Translations under genes and position numbers: made by a program
The notes under the pieces: model-generated
Database searches by the model: none
What the model was told of the DNA's origin: nothing
What the model saw: the letters and a program-made list of their open reading frames with translations, nothing else
Assembly: GCA_052144935.1 (NCBI GenBank)
Contig: JBKQPR010000262.1
Span: 1 to 40,208, forward strand
DNA: 40,208 bases
DNA from: JOPF133 sp052144935
GTDB lineage: Bacteria; Acidobacteriota; Terriglobia; Bryobacterales; Bryobacteraceae
Direction of reading: 5' to 3'
In this document: one piece after another, positions 32,132 through 40,208 of the stretch
Position numbering within the stretch: the first letter of the stretch is position 1
Layout: each line of letters opens with the position of its first letter

Positions 32132-34777
32132 TTAACGGGAGGCCTTCGAGGCAATCTGACGCAGCACATAGGCATTGCCGGGGAGCTTCCGCTCCCAAAG
32201 CCTCCAAAGCCCCAGGCGGCGCGCATTCAGGGCGGCCGCAAGGCCGGCGTGCCCCGCTCGCCGCTCGACCGCGGCCATCGCCGCATATAGGTTCGATAGC
32301 TCCGTGGCGTCGTCCAGATTTGTCTCTGGTTCCGGCTTGGCGGCGGCGATCAGGTCGAGCAATTCCTGGTAGAGCCGCAGTGCGTGCGGGATGTTGCCGG
32401 TGTCGGCCTCATGATCCGCCAGCGCCTGAAGAGCCTCGGCTGCTTCCCCACCTGGGTCGACCTTGTCGACAGGATAATAATTCAGCACGCGCAGTCGCTG
32501 GAAGGCATCGTCAAGCCGTTGCCGGGCTTCGGCGGGCCGGCCTAACCTCCGCAAGGGATAGCTGGAGCCAGCTAATAATCTGACAACGTAGGTTTGCAGG
32601 TGCACATCGTCTTTGATATCGGCCAAGTGGCTTAGAGTGTGGTCATAGACGGCCAGGGACCGGGCTTCGTCGACACCACGAAGAGTCCCCGCTAAGGGGA
32701 TTCCCGCCATTGCGAGCGTTCCCCGATCGGTGTGGTCGTTCGAGTCCTGGTGCACGAAACCGTCCGCAAGACGCCAAGAGCGCTCCAGAGCTTTCACGGC
32801 TTCCTCGGGCCGGCCGAGGCTGACGCCGCTCTCATCGCCGAGAATTTTGCCTTGGTAGACCAAAGCTTGAGAGAGATTCGTCATTTGGCCGTGACCGACG
32901 GTCTTACCACCGGGGCCGAGTAGTGCCACCGAATCCTGAATCGCGGAAAGAGCCTCTTCCAGATTGCCCTGGCGTTGAAATACCTTTGCCTTGACCCATT
33001 GCAGGGTGCCCCGGTACGCCGGGAAATCGAAGGTCCGGCTAAGTTCCACGGCGCGGCCCGTAAGTCTCAGGGCTTTGTCGAACCGTCTGGCGGATACATA
33101 ACGGTTTGCAACGTTCAAATAAGTATTCAGGATTGCCGAGTCTTCGGACTTGTCGCCTATTCCAGCCTGGAACTTCTCCAGCCACTGTGCCGAGGCGTCA
33201 GCGAACAGAAGTCCTTCATCGGGCCGATTATTAAACCCGGCCAGTAGCATTCGATCGTGCGCGATCTGCGCGGCGCGAAACATCGCCGTGCGGTTGTGAG
33301 GCTGGGCTTGGAGTACGGAGCGGAGAAACCCGTCCGCGATTTGAAGGTTCTGCCCGGCACGGTCGAGTTGGCCCAGAGTCGGCCCGATGGGCACTCCCTG
33401 TACGCGCGCTACGCGCATGTAAGCGTTGCCGACCTCCAAAGATAGGTCCGGATCGCCGCGAGCGTCCGCGGCAAGCCGTCCCAGATATTCCAGAGACGTG
33501 TCGACAATCAACTGCCGGGTCTTAGTGCTGCCGGGCAATTGGCGAGCCAGAGCATCGATATCGAACAACTTGTTGGCCAGTTGGCGCACTTCCAGGAAAT
33601 GCCGCTGAGCGATGGCTCGTTCGCGGTTGGCGACCAACAGCCCGGCCGCCAGACTGCAGACGATAGCCGCGGCCGCGGCCATCGGGACCCAGTGACGCCG
33701 CAGGAACTTGCGACTCGCGTACCAGGCGTTGCCGCGCCTCGCACGCACGGGCCGCGATTCCAGGAACGCGCGGATGTCGTCAGCCAGGGCATCGGCCGAG
33801 CCATAGCGCTCTTCCGGTTCTTTGCGGAGAGCCTTCAGGATGATGAAGTCGAGGTCCTTCGGAATCGCCGCATTGACGCGGCTCGGCGCCGCCGGTTCCG
33901 TCAGGCATACCGCCAACTCGATGGCCTGCTGGCTGGAAGTGGAAATCGTGTGAGGGGATTGGCCGGTAAGCAACTGGTAGAGCACCGCGCCCAATGAATA
34001 GATGTCGCTCGTGGTCGCCTCAGCCGTACCGCGGACCTGTTCCGGACTAGCGAACGCGGGCGTCAGGATACGCTCCTGCGTGAGTGTTCGATCCATCGAA
34101 GCATCGAGCATTCTGGCAATACCGAAATCGAGGAGTTTCAGCTCGCCGGAACTTTCAACCAGGATGTTCGACGGCTTGAGATCGCGATGAATGATGAGGT
34201 TGCGGTGTGCGTATGAAACCGCCTCGCAGGTCTTCAGGAAAAGCGCCAACTTGCCGCGCAAATCGAGTTTGGAGGCGTAAGCATCGATGGGCACGCCGTC
34301 GACGTATTCCATCGCCAGGTAAGGCTGCCCATCGCCGGTGCGACCCGCGTCCAACAGGCGAGCAATGCCAGGATGGCTGAGCGTCGCCAGAATCTGCCTC
34401 TCCCTCAAGAAGCGATCGACAAATGCCGGTTCAAAGCGATGCTGTCCAATGATCTTGATGGCAACCCGCTGCTCGACTTCTCCATCGGCGCGCTCCGCTA
34501 AGTACACCGACCCCATACCTCCGCGACCAAGCACGCGGAGCAGCCGGTAAGGTCCGCAACGCGGGTTCGGTTCGAGATTGTCCAGCAGGGACCTTTGTGC
34601 CGAAGAAACCACGTATCCACTCAAAGACCCGTCGCCTGTGCCGGAGTCGAACCGAAGCAGCACCTCAACTTCCGCGCGCACTTCGTCAGAGACCTGCCGA
34701 CTCTGCAAGTATGCTTCCCGTTGACCGGACGGCAGGTCGGCAAGCTCGTGGAAGAGATTCTCCACCTCGCGTTTCAA
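32132..34777 (-). CDS. Ser/Thr protein kinase with TM helix and TPR-like repeats
   Basis: 881 aa from a TTG at 34777 with GGAG upstream. The first 70 residues are a helical leader common in these kinases (KREVENLFHELADLPSGQRE). The kinase domain, about 77-340, has GRGGMGSVYLA, VAIKII with Lys108, IIHRDLKPSNIL with Asp199, LLDFGIARML with Asp217 and TPAFASPEQVRG. A transmembrane helix lies at about 364-383 and the rest is a TPR-like helical repeat region. It is tail to tail with its ECF sigma partner, with no base between the two stops. Confidence 0.93.
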   Translation of the reverse strand: MKREVENLFHELADLPSGQREAYLQSRQVSDEVRAEVEVLLRFDSGTGDGSLSGYVVSSAQRSLLDNLEPNPRCGPYRLLRVLGRGGMGSVYLAERADGEVEQRVAIKIIGQHRFEPAFVDRFLRERQILATLSHPGIARLLDAGRTGDGQPYLAMEYVDGVPIDAYASKLDLRGKLALFLKTCEAVSYAHRNLIIHRDLKPSNILVESSGELKLLDFGIARMLDASMDRTLTQERILTPAFASPEQVRGTAEATTSDIYSLGAVLYQLLTGQSPHTISTSSQQAIELAVCLTEPAAPSRVNAAIPKDLDFIILKALRKEPEERYGSADALADDIRAFLESRPVRARRGNAWYASRKFLRRHWVPMAAAAAIVCSLAAGLLVANRERAIAQRHFLEVRQLANKLFDIDALARQLPGSTKTRQLIVDTSLEYLGRLAADARGDPDLSLEVGNAYMRVARVQGVPIGPTLGQLDRAGQNLQIADGFLRSVLQAQPHNRTAMFRAAQIAHDRMLLAGFNNRPDEGLLFADASAQWLEKFQAGIGDKSEDSAILNTYLNVANRYVSARRFDKALRLTGRAVELSRTFDFPAYRGTLQWVKAKVFQRQGNLEEALSAIQDSVALLGPGGKTVGHGQMTNLSQALVYQGKILGDESGVSLGRPEEAVKALERSWRLADGFVHQDSNDHTDRGTLAMAGIPLAGTLRGVDEARSLAVYDHTLSHLADIKDDVHLQTYVVRLLAGSSYPLRRLGRPAEARQRLDDAFQRLRVLNYYPVDKVDPGGEAAEALQALADHEADTGNIPHALRLYQELLDLIAAAKPEPETNLDDATELSNLYAAMAAVERRAGHAGLAAALNARRLGLWRLWERKLPGNAYVLRQIASKASR

Positions 34778-35335
34778 CTCGTAGTCTCCATCCAGGTACG
34801 CGCGGCGCCCGCACTCAGAGGGGAGTGAGCCGCCCAGCCTCCTGTCAGTTTACCTCATGTTTCCGAAAGGCGTCCCGGGGCGCCAAGAGCGACGGGGTTG
34901 CGGCTTCGGTATGCAGCCGTTCCGGTAGTTGGCTGGTCTTGGCTATGCCTCTGTCGCGGAGCCGACGGCATCCCAATCCTGGTCTCCACGGCGCTGGATT
35001 TGGAAGCGAAGAATCAAGTGTCAAGAATCAAGTTCTGGTTGTTGGTACCCGTCAGACCACCTGTGACCGGTGCCCTGCCGGCGATCACCCGCTGGAAGTC
35101 GCCCAGCGTTTACCAATACCTGGCGAGAACAGCCCCTCGCATAAACAATCGGGGGATAGATCCTCCGCCGACTCGCGGAAGTGACCGCCATCCGATTGGA
35201 AACGCCAGGCCGGATTCGGTCCGCTGAGACAGTCAGCGGAAGCCTGCCCGAATCAAGAACCGGCACGCGGATTTGGGCGCGTTTTGGGGGCGCCGGTCCT
35301 CGGGTACCCGTTCGAGCTTTAGCGGGAGCACTTGT
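34778..35335. other. 558-bp intergenic region
   Basis: No gene was recognised on either strand. The start holds the promoter area of the kinase gene. Open frames at 34898-35227 and in the reverse strand lack family motifs and credible starts. A short direct repeat, GAATCAAG, stands near 35010-35030. Confidence 0.5.
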
Positions 35336-37987
<2,652 letters not shown>

Positions 37988-38069
37988 CTCTTCGATTATA
38001 GTTGCCCGTCAGCGGGCGGAATTTGCGGGCAACCCTAAAGTTCCGCGGAATTCCGACGATCTACCCTAT

Positions 38070-39803
38070 GTGTTGCCACAATCATCGCCTGGCAGTAACT
38101 GGCGCGGAGACGATCGGGTCACACTCGCCGGGCTGGTGGAGCGTTTCGACCGGGACGCAGCCGGCAGCCGCAAACTGATTCGGGAGATGCTGGAAGCCGG
38201 TCCGCAGACCTTTCTGGAGAGCGCGGTGGCGGTTCTACGGGAGCGGCCGGAATCGCGCGGTTCCCAATTCGTGATTACGCTTCTGGTGGCCCACGAACTG
38301 CTGCTGGCCACTGTATGCGACCCGTCGCTCGATCGCGGCCAGGCCCTGGCCTTGGCGCGCGCGGCCCTGCAAGTGGATTCCATGGCCGATATGACCATGG
38401 CCAAGGGGCTGGTGAACCGGGCGCCGGAAACGGCGGCCGATCCCGGCCGTCTGATGGACATCCTGGACGAAATCTCCGACGGCACCCGCATTCTGCCCTC
38501 GCTGCTGCGCCTCTTGCGCCATGCCAACCCGCACGTCCGTTCCAAAGCTGCGCGCATGACCGGCCGTGGCAGCCGCGGGGTGCGTTGGGTCGAGCGCCGG
38601 CTGGCCGACGAAGACCCGCGCGTGCGCGCCAATGCCATCGAGTCGATGTGGGGCCTGGATAGCCCTGAAGCGCGTGCGCTGCTGCACGGAGCCATGCGCG
38701 ATCCCAACAATCGCGTGGCCGGCAATGCCATCCTGGGCCTGTACATGCTCGGCGATTGCTCCACGATTCCCGAGATGTTGCACATGGCGGCAAGCGATGC
38801 GGCTGTCTCACGGTCCACCGCCGCCTGGTTGATGGGCGAAACCGGCGATCCGCGATTTGTCGAGGTGGTAGCGGAGCGGCTGCGCGAAACCGATCCGATG
38901 GTGCGCAAACGGGCCTTTTGGGCGCTCAGCAGGATCAAGACGGCGGCCGCCAAAGTGGCGCAGACCGCGGAATGGCGCATGGCCGGCCGCTTTCGTCTCG
39001 TCGAGCGCGGCGGGAAAACACGCCGGATGCGCGTGGCGGTGGCCTCCGCGGACGGAAAAGAATTGCCCGCCATCCTGCCTACGCAATTCCTGCTGACCGA
39101 AGACGGCCATGGAGTCAACCTCTATCAGGTGACCGAAAGGGAACTGCCGCCGGCGCTTTCGGTGGCCTTCGTTTTTCCGGAAAGCGCGGGGCGGGTAGAA
39201 CCGCCCTGGGTAAAGGGAGCGTTGCATGCTCTGCAATGGAAGCGCAATTCCGACTTATGGGCGCTGGCGCCGTATCTGGCCGGGGCGGGCTGGCAATACG
39301 AGCCGCAGAAGGCTACCGCCGGGGAAGCCGTCTTCGGCTCGGCCCCCGATGCCATCAGGGCCAATTTCCTGCGCCCCACCACCGCGCCGGCGTGTCCCGA
39401 TCTTTGGACCGCTATCCGGATTGCCGTTCGTGGGCAAGACCGGTTGGTCCGCGGAGAGCGCCGGGTGATCGTTTTCAGCGGCGTGGAAGAGGGTCGTGCG
39501 GCGGGGTCGGGGTTGATTTCCTCGGTAATCACCTCGTCGACTCTGGTGCAGGTTATCTCAACCGAAGACAATCCGGGCCTGGAGGAATTCTGCCTGCGGA
39601 CACGCGGTCTCTTCCGCCACGTGGGCGGGGAGGAGGCGGCGGCGGCCATCGAGCAGGCCTACCTCCAACTGCTGGCGCGCTACGAGATCAGTTATCAGAC
39701 GGCCTGCCCGCAGGCACGGAACCTGAAGATTCGCGCCCATACGCCATCGGGCTGGGCCGAGGTGACTCTGGGCATCCCGCCTCCCGCGGAGGCGAGAGGG
39801 TGA
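38070..39803 (+). CDS. HEAT-repeat protein with a possible VWA-like C-terminal domain
   Basis: 577 aa if it starts at the GTG at 38070; the frame is open upstream into the aconitase antisense and no good Shine-Dalgarno marks the start. No signal peptide was seen. The N-terminal half has HEAT/PBS-lyase-like repeats: HANPHVRSKAARMTGRGSRG, EDPRVRANAIESMWGLD, RDPNNRVAGNAILGLYMLGD, GDPRFVEVVAERLRETDPM. The C-terminal half contains WTAIRIAVRGQDRLVRGERR, RVIVFSGVEEGR and LQLLARYEISYQTACPQARN, which resemble the end of the VWFA-related acidobacterial (TIGR03436-like) domain. The N-terminal metal-binding motif of a true VWA domain was not identified. A protein scaffold role is likely; the rest is open. 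Confidence 0.72.
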   Translation: MLPQSSPGSNWRGDDRVTLAGLVERFDRDAAGSRKLIREMLEAGPQTFLESAVAVLRERPESRGSQFVITLLVAHELLLATVCDPSLDRGQALALARAALQVDSMADMTMAKGLVNRAPETAADPGRLMDILDEISDGTRILPSLLRLLRHANPHVRSKAARMTGRGSRGVRWVERRLADEDPRVRANAIESMWGLDSPEARALLHGAMRDPNNRVAGNAILGLYMLGDCSTIPEMLHMAASDAAVSRSTAAWLMGETGDPRFVEVVAERLRETDPMVRKRAFWALSRIKTAAAKVAQTAEWRMAGRFRLVERGGKTRRMRVAVASADGKELPAILPTQFLLTEDGHGVNLYQVTERELPPALSVAFVFPESAGRVEPPWVKGALHALQWKRNSDLWALAPYLAGAGWQYEPQKATAGEAVFGSAPDAIRANFLRPTTAPACPDLWTAIRIAVRGQDRLVRGERRVIVFSGVEEGRAAGSGLISSVITSSTLVQVISTEDNPGLEEFCLRTRGLFRHVGGEEAAAAIEQAYLQLLARYEISYQTACPQARNLKIRAHTPSGWAEVTLGIPPPAEARG

Positions 39804-39883
39804 GCGCGGTAATAGCGGGTGAACTCTTGACGCGGAGGCGCGGAGACGCGGAGGAAAACGCGGAGAACACCTTGAATGCAAAA

Positions 39884-39956
39884 GGTCGCATCAGTTTCGC
39901 GGCCATGCGGTGTGTCTGGAACAGGCGGGTGTGCAGGCCGCGAAATTGATGCGACC
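39884..39956. repeat. Large inverted repeat, 21-bp arms
   Basis: Bases 39884-39904 and 39936-39956 are inverted copies with 20 of 21 positions matching, across a 31-bp loop. A stable hairpin would form in RNA or in single-stranded DNA. No T-run follows, so it is probably not a terminator. Confidence 0.9.
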
Positions 39957-39975
39957 GCGCGGTGAACTAAACCGC
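39957..39975. repeat. Direct repeat GCGCGGTGAACTAAACCGC
   Basis: The same 19-mer with one change recurs at 40084-40102, 127 bp on. The first copy starts directly at the end of the large inverted repeat. Confidence 0.8.
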
Positions 39976-40083
39976 AGCTCAGTGCCGGGTTATGGGGATT
40001 GAATGCTTGAGGTTTGCTCGGTTCCGCGGCGCCGGAAAGCCGGTCAGCAGACGGCGCCTGTTCGCCGCGGAATCGAGTAAACC

Positions 40084-40102
40084 GCGCAGTGAACTAAACC
40101 GC
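40084..40102. repeat. Direct repeat GCGCAGTGAACTAAACCGC
   Basis: It differs from 39957-39975 at one position. Both are followed by a purine-rich stretch. Origin unknown. Confidence 0.8.
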
Positions 40103-40208
40103 GGGTTGAGGCCGGCTCTTTAATGGGTTTTGTTTGGCCACTGCCTCCGTTGGGGAGGCCGTGTGGAAGAGTTTGGGGTGGTTTTGGGCAGGGGTCGACG
40201 GCAGATCT

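Larger units (their letters stand above)
39804..40208. other. Repeat-rich gene-free right end
   Basis: No gene was recognised to the end of the window. The region begins with degenerate tandem CGCGGAGG-type units (39830-39870), then holds a large inverted repeat and a direct repeat described separately. GCCTCC and GGAGGC form a further small hairpin near 40145. Confidence 0.6.

Overview
The window looks like a high-GC chromosome segment from an Acidobacteriota bacterium close to the Bryobacterales / 'Candidatus Solibacter' group. The evidence is the combination of lineage-enriched families: a long FtsX/MacB-type ADOP permease, a BACON protein with a TIGR03437-type C-terminus, a TIGR03435 remnant, an ECF sigma factor of the TIGR02999 type, two Ser/Thr kinases with C-terminal repeat regions, a PEP-CTERM protein, and many palindromic REP-like repeats. 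No rRNA, intact tRNA, CRISPR array, phage block or transposase was seen. The lineage is inferred from family content only.

Layout. 1-2.9 kb: a divergent pair, a secreted tandem-repeat protein running off the left edge and an S9 peptidase. 2.9-8.7 kb: a defence/toxin-antitoxin-rich stretch with a small-protein/nucleotidyltransferase pair, a Xre-RES pair behind a perfect parS-like 16-mer, a Tat-signal aminotransferase coupled to a SulP transporter, a DUF433-DUF5615 pair, and a DUF104-MazF pair whose toxin is broken by a 115-bp insertion. 8.9-13.6 kb: the ADOP permease and GlgX. 13.8-19.1 kb: a PEP-CTERM protein with three 19-bp repeats upstream, a zinc-ribbon kinase with TPRs, and the BACON protein. 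19.1-23.3 kb: 5-oxoprolinase genes pxpB-pxpC and pxpA, split by about 1.8 kb holding a Uma2 gene and decayed ECF sigma and TIGR03435 genes; the split is flanked by copies of the pxpC 3' end. 23.4-26.9 kb: 7Fe ferredoxin, queD, an XPD/DinG-like helicase and a precorrin-2 dehydrogenase. 26.9-27.5 kb: a second small-protein/nucleotidyltransferase pair, frameshifted. 27.9-31.6 kb: M19 dipeptidase, a methyltransferase remnant, and a di-heme cytochrome c peroxidase-like gene bracketed by two homologous gene tails. 31.6-34.8 kb: ECF sigma and a kinase, tail to tail. 35.3-39.8 kb: aconitase and a HEAT-repeat protein with a possible VWA-like C-terminus. The right end is repeat-rich and gene-free.

How it fits together. 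The housekeeping genes (glgX, pxpABC, queD, acnA, precorrin-2 dehydrogenase, ferredoxin) are interleaved with decaying small modules. Translationally coupled starts (ATGA, TTGA, or longer overlaps) are frequent and often use TTG. Several ordinary enzymes carry low-complexity insertions (Gly/Arg-rich, Pro/Thr-rich, Ala-rich), one of which contains a REP-like element. The most notable items are the parS-like operator before Xre-RES, the duplicated small-protein/nucleotidyltransferase module, the interrupted mazF, and the stepwise splitting of the pxp operon.
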